Shown here: positions 34,024-46,666 of the stretch, piece after piece
How positions within the stretch are numbered: the first letter of the stretch is position 1
Layout: each line of letters starts with the position of its first letter
Origin: Dermatemys mawii
Taxonomy: Eukaryota; Chordata; Testudines; Dermatemydidae
Assembly: GCA_007922305.1 (NCBI GenBank)
Contig: ML677335.1
Location: 34,297,968 to 34,361,967 of the forward strand
Direction of reading: 5' to 3'
Length of the DNA: 64,000 nucleotides
Translations under genes and position numbers: made by a program
The notes under the pieces: generated by a model
Database searches by the model: none
What the model was told of the DNA's origin: nothing
What the model saw: only the letters and a program-made list of their open reading frames with translations

Positions 34024-35119
34024 GCTCAGAGTTATCATAATTGCTTAATGGCACTGTAGCTGCTGGGGAGCCAACAGGAGGATTGGTTCATTCTGTACAC
34101 CTTCCTCTATCCTTCCACTCTAAGGGCTCCCTCAAAGCTGAGCTCTGCTCTGGGCAAGGCCTCTGTGCTGCTCCTATCCCCCTTTTACATAGTAAAATCA
34201 CACTGAGTCTGTAGCCTGGTCAGCTTCCACATACATGAACGCTGGTGGCTGCATTTGTTTTTACTTATTTGGCTGAGTTTTTCAAGGGCACCTAAGGGAA
34301 TTAGACACCAACTTCCCACTGAATTTCAAAAATATTTGGGACCTACTTCCCTTAAGCTCCTTAGAAAATCCCAGCCTTGAGGTTAAAGAAATTGGCCCTT
34401 TTTCCAGTATATGATAGGGAAGTCACCTAAGATTAGATAGGGGTTTGGGGTGAGGCATGAAAGCCTACATGCTTATCAAGAAACTAGTAAAAGTTGTGAA
34501 ACATACCCTAAACTCCTAAAGTAACATATAGCCATTTTAACAATATTTTGTCTGAAATGTTGCTGGAAGCATATATGAATTAGACCATTTACCATGCCAC
34601 ATGCTGAAAAGTTAAACTGCAATGCAGTTTTGTTTGTGGGGAGGAGGTAACACAAAATGTCTAATAAGACACAGCAAGCCTAGGAGCATCTTCAAAATAT
34701 CTATAGGGGCTTTAGCACCATAATTTCTGAATGAACATTTGATAACATGGTTGTGTAAAATACAACCAGCTTCCAGAGCAACAGTGAAGGGATCACTAAT
34801 AGTTCCCCATATTAGAAACATATGATATTTAATGAACATTTTTCACGGTAAATGTTACTTTCCACCTTTCACAGCTCATTAAGCAGTCCTTCTCTTGCCT
34901 ACACAAAAATGTTCAGATGGAATCATGTTTGCTGTACTGTAAGGGTATAGGGATAGGTTTTTATCAACATCACAAAACCTAATTCATTTCCTCAAGTTCT
35001 GCAGCCTTTTGGAAATCAGGCCATTTATTTATCTTCTTAACTAATTTAGGAGGTTAGATTTAGGCCCACAACTTTGAAAATTGGTCATTTATTGCATTGA
35101 TGGTATTAGTAAAACAATA
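34024..35119. other. Unassigned DNA with palindromic repeat traces
   Basis: 34270-34380 ('ttttcaagggcacctaaggg ... tccttagaaaatcccagcc') and 35035-35090 belong to the 'aggcacctaa' family. The rest is not recognised. Confidence 0.4.
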
Positions 35120-35430
35120 TAATGTTAGGGTGTGCTTAACTTTATGCATGGAAGTCATTGGGACTACTTACAGCTGTAATGTTAAGCATGTGCGAATATT
35201 TGCAGGGTAAAAGCTTACAGAGAAGTCATCAGGCTATTGTAGAAATGGGTACAGTCTTGTTGTGGGGGGTTGTTTGTTTTTAATGAGTCTGGAAAATTGC
35301 TATGAGAACTCCTTGGAATTCCTTTGCAAACTAAGGCCCTGATCCAGCACAACACTTACAGTTAAGCACTTGCTTAAGCAGGTGAGTAGCACCTAGTCAC
35401 TTAAGCATGCCTTTACATGATTAATGTATT
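35120..35430. repeat. Two palindromic 'gcactt..taagca' repeat copies
   Basis: 35130-35215 (gtgcttaactttatgcatgg ... tgttaagcatgtgcgaatat) and 35335-35425 (ggccctgatccagcacaaca ... cttaagcatgcctt) are two self-complementary short repeats separated by about 120 bp. Confidence 0.45.
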
Positions 35431-35557
35431 AGGGACTATGGGGATGCTCACAATCACAGGAAGAGTTCTGCACCTTGCTTGATTGGTTCTATGTACAATT
35501 TTAGAGCATTACCACAAATAGTATCCAAGAAACACACACACATACACACTTACTTTA

Positions 35558-35928
35558 TGTGGTAAACCCAGAGCAGACTGCTACAGGAGGGAGTGGTGGT
35601 AAGCAATCCTAGAAGGGTAAAAGGCCCTCCCCTTGCCAAATGAGAAAAGGTAACCTCAGGTTAACTGGATTCAGCTGAGTAGAGGTTGCCAGAGACTCAG
35701 CTGAGGCCAGTTAAGAAGACCTTTTTAAACCTTTGCCTGTGAGGAAGGAAGGGAGGAGACAGAGAGAGGGAGTGAGGCTGCCAGCAGGCTGGAGCAGCAG
35801 AACAAGGAGCCCCTCCAGGAAGGGAGGCAGCATTTCCCTGGACGGAAGGGGAAAAACCCTGCCCAAACCAGTCTCTCCCAGGCATAACAGACTTATACTG
35901 GGTGAGACAGGGAGGGTACTTTGCCACA
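35558..35928 (+). mobile_element. Putative 371-bp solo LTR
   Basis: Starts tgtggtaaacccagagca and ends tactttgccaca, so the ends are TG/CA with TGTGG/CCACA inverted termini. The direct repeat ttta flanks it (35554-35557, 35929-35932). The interior is purine-rich (ggaaggaagggaggagacag). No internal region is attached. Orientation is a guess. Confidence 0.55.
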
Positions 35929-35932
35929 TTTA

Positions 35933-37080
35933 AATGACTGAGGAAAAAAGCAAGTAAAGAATTATTATCAACCCTTAAAACCCTGCATTTAGTATACTGT
36001 ATAAATAGTTAATGCAAAATTATTGTCAAAATATACCTACGTATGGTTTGCAAAGGAATTCCCAGTTCTCATAGAAATTTTCCAAACTCGAAAACTGAAT
36101 AAATGACTTAAAATAGAAAGGAATACAAAGCTCTATTATTATCTGATTTTAAAATCCCCTTATAATTTAGAAGCTATTTTCCCCAAGCTAATCAATTCGC
36201 TAAATGGGTATGTTACAGAAGCACATTGAACTGCACGAAGGGACAGCATTCTCACTGTGATTCAGGTGAATCTTACAAAAATTTTAGCCATGGAAAGGGT
36301 CTTTGACTGAGTTGAGAGGAGTTATTTGTACGAGCAATGAAAAATATGAGGTGTGGCACATATTATCTGAAGTGGTTCATCATGGAAATGCACACCATAT
36401 CTAGAGCTGCAAAAAATTGGAACTCAAATTTAATTGTCAGATCTTGGTGGGGCATTTGGCTTCTGCAACATACTAGCAGTCTTTAGTGTCTGGGATCCAC
36501 AGGAACCCCAATATCCATGGGATTAAATTAAATAATGTCATGCACCATGAACTTATGTATACTATATGCAAATGAAATAATGGGTTTTATGTCTAACTCA
36601 CATATGCCTGGTGCTCCTTAAAATACTTAAAAGAGAACAGATTCCTATTCAGATATAAAGTAATGCTGCAACATCAGAAACTGTCATCAAACAGCTTAAA
36701 CAGGGCAATAAAATGGATCACTAAGAAATTCCCTTTAATGCACCCTAAGGAGATGCCATTATCTCAAGAAAATTAGTATAAAAACTGAATGAAGTAATTG
36801 TAGCTTTGGATGCATTGATAGAACTTAAAGTATTTGGTTGAGATCTACAGTGCATTCAATTGCATTTCAATAATGAATACTCTTTCTTCAGAAGTTCTAA
36901 TACTGATTAATGAGGTAATAAGTAATGAGGGAGAGTTTTAAATAAAATGCAGTTTCATGCCATGCCTGCCTCTCTTACCGTCTTCTCCCCTTTACTTTTA
37001 GCTTATCCTCACTTCAGTAAACCCACCAATAAATAAAAAAATATTGGAGCAAACATGACATTTGCTGTCATCACATGAGA
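35933..37080. other. Unassigned AT-rich DNA
   Basis: No repeat or gene was recognised. Sequence complexity is ordinary, and this may be unique DNA. Confidence 0.4.
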
Positions 37081-37087
37081 CTCTAAG

Positions 37088-37490
37088 TGTAACCCACACA
37101 TCTCCAGGGTGTGGTGTTCTGTTCCATCTAGTGGCACCAAGACCATATAGAAAGAGTTAAATGAGTCTGCTCTACAGCCTTAGCTAAGAGCCAGGTGGCT
37201 TTTAGATCATGCAGTATACCAAGTGCCAAAGGTTCAATTCTGATGACGGGGCTCTGTCAGTGTTACAAGTGTGGGGCTCGTCCGGAATTTCAGTTGAGAA
37301 ATCTCTGAAGCTCAGGACATGCTTCCTCAGCTCAGGGAAGTATGTAACCCACATGCTTTCTGTGAGTGGCTCTCTGTCCCATGATCTACTGGAGAGTTAT
37401 AGGGAGAGTTAAAATGAGCCTCCTGCACTAAGCTCCAGCGGTCCGCAGTTTGATCCCGCCTGCCACGAACTAGGGTTTGTGGGCATTACA
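37088..37490 (+). mobile_element. Possible TRIM (miniature LTR retrotransposon)
   Basis: Two segments, 37088-37267 (180 bp) and 37343-37490 (148 bp), both start TGTAACCCACA and end in TTACA. They share diverged interior phrases such as 'agagttaaatgag'/'agagttaaaatgag'. Between them are 75 bp containing, four bases after the first segment, TGGGGCTCGTCCGGAAT, close to the tRNA-Pro primer-binding site of retroelements. A purine-rich cagggaagta lies just before the second. There is no gag or pol. Size and layout fit a terminal-repeat retrotransposon in miniature. Divergence of the two repeats is high, so the pairing is an inference. Confidence 0.5.
37272..37289 (+). promoter_or_regulatory. tRNA-Pro-like primer-binding site
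   Basis: TGGGGCTCGTCCGGAATT differs from the usual proline primer site by about one missing G and one substitution. Confidence 0.6.
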
Positions 37491-37600
37491 AAAGCTCTTC
37501 ATAGATGGGACAGTGTTTGTCCAGTGCCCAGAAGAAAGGGACCCTCTTCTTTGATGGCTCTTGGGCACTACAATAATCAATATGATTAATAACACATAAT
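37491..37600. repeat. L2/MIR-like 3' end fragment
   Basis: 'gatgggacagtgtttgtcca', 'gatggctcttgggcactaca' and the trailing 'aataatcaatatgattaata' match the phrase seen at 32890-32985. Confidence 0.4.
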
Positions 37601-39490
37601 AAGAATAGTTACCATCATGTCATCATTCAAAATACCCAACAGTTTTTTTCAAAATATTGTTATATAGTGATTGAGCAAAATGAATGATTATATTTGGCTG
37701 TAAAAAACAAAGGAGGTCTCTAGTTATCTTTATGACTAGGATAAATAGGATCACACTGATATGAGACTCTTAAATTCAGTGGCTGCAGATAAAAAGTATG
37801 TATAGTCCCTATCAATTTGCAATAGACAGAGAGAATAATGAGTATGAACTGCAACAAAGTCACATGTTGCACTCACAATGTGGAATGACAAAAAGCTAAT
37901 GTTTGCCCTAAATTCCCCCCAGACACTGCAATTAATGTTTATGAATCTAATGTGAGGATTGTGCCAAAAAACCTCACCTACAAATATTAAAGCAAGTAAA
38001 CTGAAGAGCTTCAACTGTGTTGTTTGTGCACAGATTCGGATACAAATGGAAGCCCATCAAAGTGTACCCACATGCTGGTACCTGCAGCACTGATGTTTTG
38101 CATGACAGCCCCATGTCAAACTACCCTTTATTGCAACAAATAACCTGGCGTGATCAGTACATTAAAAAGGAGAAAAAGGGAAGAGAGTTCTTTCCACAGC
38201 CTTCATAAATTTTACCCCTTTATTTAAAAGCAAAGCAAATATAGGCAACGTGAAGATAATCTGTCAAGAGATTTCAGAAGAAAAAGGAAACAAAAAGTCA
38301 GCTACTCCTTATAAGAAATCTCATTTAAGCTTCTGTTTACAATGTTTCAAAGTGATGCTTCTTTCTCTCTTCTTCTTGCTTCCCCATAACAATTTAATCC
38401 AAGGATCTCAAAGTAGTCTATGCTCCTTGATAAGCCTCAACACCTGATGACTACTTATACTGGTGTGAGAAATAGACTACATGTTTGGGACTTTTGTTAT
38501 GGACTATTTGGACTATGTTGTTGTAATAAGCCTGACCCAAAGAGCAGAGACAAGAGAGAGAGTGTTAAGATAAGAGAGCCTGAAGTGAAGCTTTTGGGTC
38601 ACCTGAGAGAGGAAACAGAGAAGCATGCCTGTCATACCATGGCTTGTCATAAGCAGACACTTCAGGTGGGGTCACCATTGTGATAGGCACTTTCGTAGAT
38701 TATTTATTTTTTTAAATCCTATATTGGTCCACAACTATTATATAACTTTCTATTAAATGCTATAGGATGTTTTAAAAAAAATAGAGAGAGAGAGAGAGAG
38801 AGAGGTCTTAATTTTCTATTATTTTCATATACCTGTAAGATTAACAAAAAGGAGAAAGAGGGGATTTTATTTTTTCCAACCTGTGCTGAATGGGTAAATG
38901 AGTTTTAGAATATGATTCTTTTAAAAGAAACAGGAAATGGTGCGGGGGAGCTTGGAATTAATCACTTGCTTAATGAATTTTTTCCTTTGGAGCATATTCA
39001 GCCATAATCCTGAGATTTTCATTGCAGATGTGAGTGAATATACATGTTAATGGGCATTTAATTCTCAATAGCTACAGCATTATAACATATCTTCATGCCC
39101 AACCTTAGCTGTTCTTGTCACTACAACAATGGCATACCGGCTATGGGGAAAAAAAATCTGTTTGAGGGCCAAATTCAGAGGAAATAAATTTACAGAAGTA
39201 TAAACTTGTGTATTAAAATCTTCTTTTAACTTATTGCTTGCATAAATTATACAAATTTAGACTTTGTTATACTCTGACTCCCTTAGACTAAAAACCACGT
39301 ACCAATATGTGACTTCTGTATCCGTACCACATCTGAATTTTCTTTCCTAGTCTAATGGAGTTTGTTAGTTATTGTAACTTACAGGCTGACGGGATGTTTC
39401 ACAGGGTGTCTGGCCCCTTTAAGAGAAGTGAGGCCCAGTCTATCTGTGATGGACTTCTTTAAGGAGAACGAGCCATCATGATTCACTAGT
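37601..39490. other. Unassigned DNA
   Basis: No gene or named repeat was recognised apart from the AG microsatellite below. Two plus frames at 38250-38683 have no domain content. Confidence 0.4.
38782..38803. repeat. (AG)n microsatellite
   Basis: About eleven uninterrupted AG dinucleotides after an A-run. Confidence 0.95.
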
Positions 39491-39494
39491 AAGT

Positions 39495-40015
39495 AACTAA
39501 GGCCTGGATCCACAAAAGAACTGCAAAGTAGTTGCAACATCTAGGTGCCTAGAAGATCACAAGAAAAATAAGACTCACAAAGCCAGGGTTAGGTGCCTAG
39601 ACTCCCTATACAATACATGAGGAGAGATAGGAGCCTTACAATTCAATCCACAAAAGCCAGCACACTAGGCAGGGAGCCACCTAAGCTAGCCCAGGCGAGA
39701 TAACAAAGGAGGAGGAGGAGGACTCCTAAATCCTACCTCTCTCACAGAAAGAGTTGCCTAAAAGCTGGGCTGAAGAGAGGCACCTATCTTTTCTTGAGAT
39801 CCACAAATGGAAACCTCCTCCTGGAAATCAGGCAGCTTAGGTACCTATGTTGTTTCTTCTGAGAATAAGTTAAGCACCTGCCTCATTCTACCCATGATGG
39901 CTGGTGGTAACAGTGATCTTGTAAATTCTAACCCAGTGGTTGGAGGACTCTCCTGGGATGGGAGAGACCTAGCTTCAGTTCCATCCCTCTGCCTGAGGGG
40001 GAAAAATAGGATTTG
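39495..40015. repeat. Interspersed repeat with tRNA-like box A/B stretch
   Basis: 'cctggatccacaaaagaact', repeated 'ggtgcctaga' blocks, and at 39930-39990 'acccagtggttggaggactc ... gagacctagcttcagttcc', which resembles tRNA-like A and B boxes (ccagtggtta..., ggttcaagtcc) in diverged form. It looks like a composite SINE-like turtle repeat. Confidence 0.45.
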
Positions 40016-42234
40016 AATAGGAGCCGAATCAAGCTTAACTCCTTGAAACAAAACAGAGGGGGAAAATGAGACCATATGACCAAGGAGTAAGAAAAGAATA
40101 ATTTCCTTCTAAGTAAAAATACTGCATTGTAACAGAAGTATTGCCTATCTTACTTCAGTAAGCTCTCCCCCTTTTCAACAAGCTCCGATGTCAGTGGTGC
40201 ATATGACCCACAGAGAAGAAAGTGGTTTAAAATTACAGCAGAAATAAATAATACATCAAACTGCATAGCAGGAAAAAATGCAAACAATCCAATTACCTGT
40301 TGATGTTTTCCTTTTATTTTTACTCACATACAACTGTCCTGTTGAAAGCAGCACCAATCACATTAAAAACACAATGATATTAAAAATACTTAAGTGGGAA
40401 AAGCTATGGATTTTCAAATGGACCTCTTTCTTCATACTCTGCTTAACTGGATTGAGAAACAAATTGGTAGAGAGGACCTTAGACAGCAATATTGTAGCTA
40501 CTGGGCTGTAAGCCTAAATGGCAAATTAAATTCTCCAGACTGGCAATATTATGGAGCAGGTATTTTAAAGTGTCAGGCTTTTGTAAAACGTGTGAAACAA
40601 ACAAACAAAAAAATGGTGACTACAGTGGGAAAAAATCAGGGATGGGGGGAAAAACACCTTTGTTTTGACCATCAATATATTTGTACTTGCTTCAGTGGCA
40701 CTTGCAGCCCTATACCCACTACACATGGTGCATATTATTGGCAGAGCAGAGCTAGGGAGAGAAGCAGTTTTCAGCAGCTCCTGGGCAATGTTCAATGGCT
40801 GCAAGGGACATTAGGTTGGGAATGACACTGCACCTGGGTGGGCCACGCTGGAAGATGGGAGTTGAGCTCATCTTGTTGGATGAGGGGATGGGCCCAGCAG
40901 ATGCAAAAGCGATGGCTCCACAGAAATTGGTAGTGATGCCTAGGATCTCCCCAGCTCTGCCTGTACTAGGCTTGATGGTCGCCACTCTTTATGGGTGACT
41001 CCATTTTGTTTACTTGCTCCAGTCAGGAGTTTTGGACCAGAAGCCCAAACCCAGTGTATTGTGCAAACCACAAGAAAAATGTCTGGGGGCACCTCTACTT
41101 GGCTCATACGAGGACCAGAAGTTCAGCTATAGGAAAAGACCACACAGGACAAGCAAGGGGAGGAGTGAAAAGGTGACAAAGCTCACCAGTACACTCTCAT
41201 AGGGCCTCAGTGAAGTAAACCAAATGACCCCCGCAATGGCTTCAGCTGGATTTAGATCAGGACTCTAACCTTGCTGCAGCCAATGAACAGTAAGCATGCC
41301 CCATGCTAAAGCAGAGCGAGCTGTGAACTACTCTAACATATACCATGTACATATAAATAGGCTCAAGGGCTGAAATGGCACCATACCCCACTTATCCCAT
41401 TATGCTGGCAGCAGCATTAGGAAGTGGCAGCCCTTAAATCATGTGAGGATCACATTTTCAGTGGCGGGGGGGATACTCCCTTGGCCAGTCAGGCTTCATA
41501 GCCCTTTTGTGCTTGTAGTGAAAAGTGGCTACATCCCAGTGGAGGATCAAGCATAAGCTTTGCATTCATTGAGTTCAGAGGGACAACGATCCCACTGAAG
41601 TAAATTTGAAATCTAAAATAAAACCCCACTTCACTTTTTGTGCAGTAAATTGTTTAATGGGCATCAGTCTCAGGCACACTTGCACAATATACCTCACTGC
41701 ACTGAGGAAAGAAAGGGCCAGGAATCTGCCATTGTCAAGATCCTTTCATTCACCATGGTGAGGGACATGCTACTGCCTTGTGTAGGCTGTTTCAACTATC
41801 AGGCCCAGCACCTAGCCTGATTGCTTCAGTGAAGGGATATGGATCAGAGCGGGGCTGAAACCTTCAGTTGTGTCTCATTTTCTAAAAAGCCAGGAACATT
41901 CCCAAGCCCAGGCCAACCATCATAACGTAAACAGTATCATAATTCATGACTAGCTGTTCCGGTGACCTCTCTCTGTGGGCCAACTTACATGGCCCGCATC
42001 TTCACTTCTCTCAGAGTGAAATCCCTGCGGTTCATCCCACTTCTAGACCAGGTATTTGGCTACAGCACTTCTGTGTACCAACCCGTGAAACTCCACTGGC
42101 CACCTGCATGATTCCCTTTGGGATCTATGACCTCTAGGTGATACAGCAACTCAGAACTGCATCTCCAGAACAAAGTATTATTATTTACATCCATAGGAAC
42201 ACAACAATCGGAGAAAAAGACTAACAAATAGCCT
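40016..42234. other. Unassigned DNA
   Basis: No gene was recognised. The longest frame (40394-40825, plus, 143 codons) has no recognisable domain and no codon-like pattern and is treated as chance. Confidence 0.4.
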
Positions 42235-42772
42235 ACTTCCATTCATGTTGCCCACCTCAGTTTCTGGAAGTGGAGGGCCAGTCTGCTTCCCAGAAGTCAC
42301 TGCCTCCTTTGTTTCTCTCTCAGCGTCAGTGTTTAAGTTTCAACCCCCTTCAAAGTCGTTCATTTTATTTTCCCTGCTTTCATGCCCCATTGGGGTTACC
42401 AGTCAGCCTGTTGATCAGAGTATGGTGAAGACAAAACTTTGGTTCCTGCAGACTAAGACTGACTTAACCCCGAGTTATCCTTTAGCAAGCAACCTTCAAT
42501 TAACACCTCTAACAAAATAGTCAAAAATATTACAAGCAGCTACCATGTCTTTCACACATGATTAACTGTTGTTAGAGCAGCTTGAGGGACCCTTCTATCT
42601 TGTTTCAGCTCCCAAATACCCAACGGGGCACAATGGCCTCTGGGGAATCACTGGGACACACGAAAGTCTCAGATATGTTCCCTAAAGTGGCAGTCCTCTC
42701 ATGGCTGTCTATACTGTCAATAAGTCTAATATCCACCTGCATAGTGGTTGTACTCCCTGTGAGAACCTGAAC
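42235..42772 (-). repeat. Possible LTR-like interspersed repeat, antisense
   Basis: Phrases such as 'ccagaagtcactgcctcctt', 'ggttcctgcagactaagact' and 'aacacctctaacaaaatagt' resemble a dispersed turtle repeat. Boundaries and class could not be fixed, and no target duplication was found. Confidence 0.3.
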
Positions 42773-43600
42773 CTATATTTTTCTGGATAAATATTCTAAT
42801 TTTATTTTGATTTATATTTTACTTTTGACTGTTATTTTAGATATATTCTTTTCCACCAATCTCCTACCACCTCTTTTGGTAGTTGCACAAAGAAATTCCT
42901 GCCATTCTTCAGTTCCTGACATATAGTATCGTTTTGACCTGTAAAATAATGAGGAATGGGCAGGTAATAAAATTCAGCACCCACTCTGCAGCTCAAATCC
43001 TGGGTACCAAAAACATGCATTTTTATTAGCTACCAGAAAGCTAATTAGCTTTTAAAAAATAAACAAAACAAAACAAACATTTTCAGTCAAGGGTTTAGTG
43101 TGTAAAAGTTCTTAGGAATAGACAAGCAGGACATTTCTATTAATTTCAGTGAAATTGAATGTGATAAAAGAGAGAGCCTTCATAACATATCATAAAATGT
43201 TTAACTGATGAGATGCCATTTCAATGGACATACATTATAAATAACATTTACTGAAAACAACATAAAAAGGTACTTTAAAAACTCTTACATGCATATTAAA
43301 GGGATTGGTAGGGGAGCTAATATCTTGATGAAAGAGCAAGTTTTGAGCTTACACAGAATTCTTCTTCAGGATAGTTTACCAAATTTATGACATGTACAGT
43401 TTTTACCAAAGTTTGCAAAATAAGCAAAATTTAAAATTTTTCATTACAGCATTTTTGAGAAACTCACTTTAAATGAATTTAGGTAATGCTAATTTATCAG
43501 CAAGCAAAGTCATTGCAGATTAGTATGTCTAAAGCATGAGAAAATTTAGAAAAACATAAAATTGAATGGGCCAGTTTTGCACGAGCATAATACTGGGAGC
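42773..43600. other. Unassigned AT-rich DNA
   Basis: Nothing recognised. Confidence 0.4.
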
Positions 43601-43604
43601 TCAT

Positions 43605-44055
43605 GTTGAGCTGCTTAACCACTATGATGCCTAAATTCTTTTCAGAGTCACTACTTTCCAGGATACAATCCACACTTCTGCTGGCATGGTTTGTGTTCCT
43701 CTAGCCTCAATCTGACCATAAACATTTTGTTTAAATGGGCTCAATTTACCAAATCCAAATTGCTCTGTATGACTGTTCTGTCTTCACATTATTTACCATT
43801 CCACCAATATTCATGTCATCCCTAAATTTTATCATCAGCGATGGAAATTTTGAATAGGAGCATGCCTAGTACCAACCACTGAGGAATGCCATTAGAAACA
43901 CCCGCATGATGACTACTTTATAAGACTGTCAGCTACCCAGTTCTTAATGGACTGTACTTTATTGATATTGTATAATGCTAATTTTTAAAGTAGAATGTCC
44001 TGTGTTACTAAGTCAAGCCCTTTACAAAAGCTTAAGTCTATGTAGTTATTTTTAT
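43605..44055 (-). mobile_element. Old LINE (CR1-clade) reverse-transcriptase fragment
   Basis: The plus strand reads 'atgactgttctgtcttcaca', 'tcatccctaaattttatcat', 'actgaggaatgccattagaa', 'cagctacccagttcttaatg' and 'gtcctgtgttactaagtcaa', the antisense of the CR1/L2 reverse-transcriptase region, more diverged than the copy at 18885-19700. No open frame survives. Confidence 0.6.
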
Positions 44056-45640
44056 CACTAATTATACTGCTATCTTTTAATTATTAATTGAATATTGTAT
44101 GCATTTTTCCCACTGTTTTGCCAAGAACTGATTATATTGAAGATAGTGCTATCATTTCTTCTGACACCAGTGCCCCGTTGTTACACCATTGTCAAATTCA
44201 TAAGAAAAGAACTTCAGCTGGGGGATAGAGAAAGGGTTAAATATATTATAGCCTCATCAATAATGTTGTCAGGGATCAACAGTTTTAAACATGTTAGCGT
44301 AACAGTGCTTCCCAGACATAAGTATGTCAAAGCACTAACCTGATCATCACGTCATGTTAAATTCCATCCTGCTTTTTGGAAAAGAAAACTAGGCTTCCTT
44401 CTTTTCAGGAAATAGCCTTCAAATCCTTGTAAAACAAAGGGAAGAAGAGGTAGGTATAATAATACCTAGGGCAAGAGGGTCACTGATATCCCTAACTGTG
44501 AAAATATGATATAGAGAAGAGCTGTGAGACATAATTGTCTATCCAGACATGAGCATAAAGATTTACAATAGATGGCTGAGAAGGAACCAGCTAACTAAAA
44601 TATTCATGTTGAAGTCACATAAAAGCTGGAGTTTGTGGAGACAGTAAATTATCCCTGAGTAAATTATTTACAGTCTAAACTTCCTATTGCCTGGCAGCTA
44701 CCTAGCTCACGTATCATCATATAAACACACTTCAATTACCAAAAATGGAATTACATTTGCTCAGATTAATTTATTGAGGGGTAATTTTTCATCTGTAGTA
44801 TTAACTGTTTACTAATTTTTTTCTTGTAACATTATATTTGCACAATGTTGATGCTTTTCTGCTTTCTGTCCAAGAAACAGCATTCCGAGAGGGCCATGAG
44901 ACTGCAGACTGAATAAATTACTACAAGACTTGGATTCGTTTTTTTTCTCTCTTATCCTAGAGTCTTCACCAGTTTTGTCTGAAGGATGAATTTTGTGTGT
45001 CTGTTTTCCTTGCAAATAACTGCTTGTGTGTTTGGATATATTTCTACAAAGCATTTTCTATATTAGGCTTAGGACAAGATTGTCCTGGCCATACACACCC
45101 ATGCAATGGAGTAAGGGGGTACAAGGAGTCTGTGAGTCATGGTGTGATTGGGGAATGGACAGCAACTTCCATAGGATTGTTACTCTTCTTCCAATGCAAG
45201 TAGCCAGGAGTGGCCAGTCAAGGATGAAGAATGGGTACATCATTGGTCAGCAGAACTGAGCTGGCACACTGGGGGAAAGAATCTGCTAGTGGTCTGTAAT
45301 AGTAGAACAATGGGGGACAAGGGACTGAATTACACAAGAAATCATGTCTAAGGTTCTGTTCAAAAAAGTATGAACAATTACTATGGTACTTACTTCTGCA
45401 GTGATGCAAATTCTATAAACTTAGAGCATTCTGTACTTAGCAATATAAACCTCTATCACCGAGCATTCAACAACTCGGCTTCCTCAAGCTTTAAAATATC
45501 CTTATATTGAGAGGAGTATAATTCTGGGCAATTAATTGTGTAAAAATACATGATCTAGTGGTGTGAGAGGTCAGTAATGTTTGCGATTATATCTCAGCTC
45601 TAAATGAGACCAACCTTCTCAAGTTAGAACAGCTCTGGGT
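44056..45640. other. Unassigned DNA
   Basis: No gene or named repeat was recognised. Confidence 0.4.
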
Positions 45641-45644
45641 TCAC

Positions 45645-46075
45645 TGGGGTAAAATTCATCCAGTTTGGGGATGCTCTGACTTGCACCCAGGTCCAAAGCT
45701 GGTTTGGAGGAGAAATGCGTACAGCTTGACCAGACTCCAGGATCAGAGTAACTGACTTTAATAAACAGGATTACGCCTATAACTGGCCTGCCTCTGTTCC
45801 CCTTCCATAAAATGGGGAGGATAATATTTACTCAAATCCCTCCCAAAGGCCTTGCAAGATTTTTTTTTTAAAGTTTGTAGAATAGTTCAAAAATAACAAT
45901 TTCCATGTAAGTGTTAACTCTTACAATATTCTTGAAAGATGAAATTCATCCCAGTGCAATGGGCTGCTAAAGTCCTTATTTATGTCCCTGTTTAAGGGTC
46001 ATATTAAAGTAGTAAATATGACACAGGCCCAGTATAAATGCTCTGATCTGGGGTGAATTTCACCCCCTGAGTGGT
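45645..46075. repeat. Palindromic 'gaaattcatcc' repeat region
   Basis: 45940-45970 (gaaattcatcccagtgcaat) is roughly inverted at 46045-46070 (ctggggtgaatttcaccccc), a MITE-like short palindrome. A related single arm is at 45650-45672. An L2/MIR-like 'ttccataaaatggggaggat' fragment lies at 45800-45860. Confidence 0.5.
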
Positions 46076-46660
46076 GTGGAATTTGAGGGGACTGTCAAGA
46101 AATTAAATTTTTGTACCAATGGAACATTCCGTTAGGTCACAGGAAGCATCTAAAAATAGAAAGGGAAAACAGGAGCAGCCCTATTGATTTGGCTCGAGCA
46201 GTTGGCAAAATTAAAGCCTGATTTTAAATGTCAAAGTCTTCTTTTATGTAAACTAAATGCAGAAGTTTAGCATGAAGTATAAAAAGTAAGAACCAACAAA
46301 AAACTGGGAAGCTTTTAAAGAAAAGTGTTAATCTACACTGGATTTAGAATATATCTATTCCAAGTGGAAATTAGAAAACATAAAACAATGAACTAGCCAA
46401 CTGTGGTTTGACATGGCAATGGCAATCATCCTCAAGCCCAAGGAATTTATGCATAATATACTCATTAACATCTTTTATGAAAACAAAGAAGAGGGAATAG
46501 CTTCCATCCTGTCCGTTAATATACAATATGTAGGAAGTTAGTGCTTTTATGGCCTAGTACCATCATAATTGTATCTGTCTCCCCTACAACAGATACATTC
46601 TTGTAACATTTAATTGCATATTACTCTGCAACAAATGCTACACATAATGTGTACTCTGAT
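46076..46660. other. Unassigned DNA
   Basis: Nothing recognised. Confidence 0.4.
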
Positions 46661-46666
46661 TGTTTT

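Noticed and set aside
37209..37412. 67-codon frame across the putative TRIM
   Set aside because: It crosses both terminal segments and the primer site; TRIMs are non-coding.
39930..39990. Possible tRNA gene
   Set aside because: Box A and B-like phrases are present but no cloverleaf with acceptor stem could be drawn; treated as a SINE-like repeat.
40394..40825. 143-codon plus frame as a possible exon
   Set aside because: No recognisable motif, no convincing splice signals noted, and a similarly long frame exists on the other strand.
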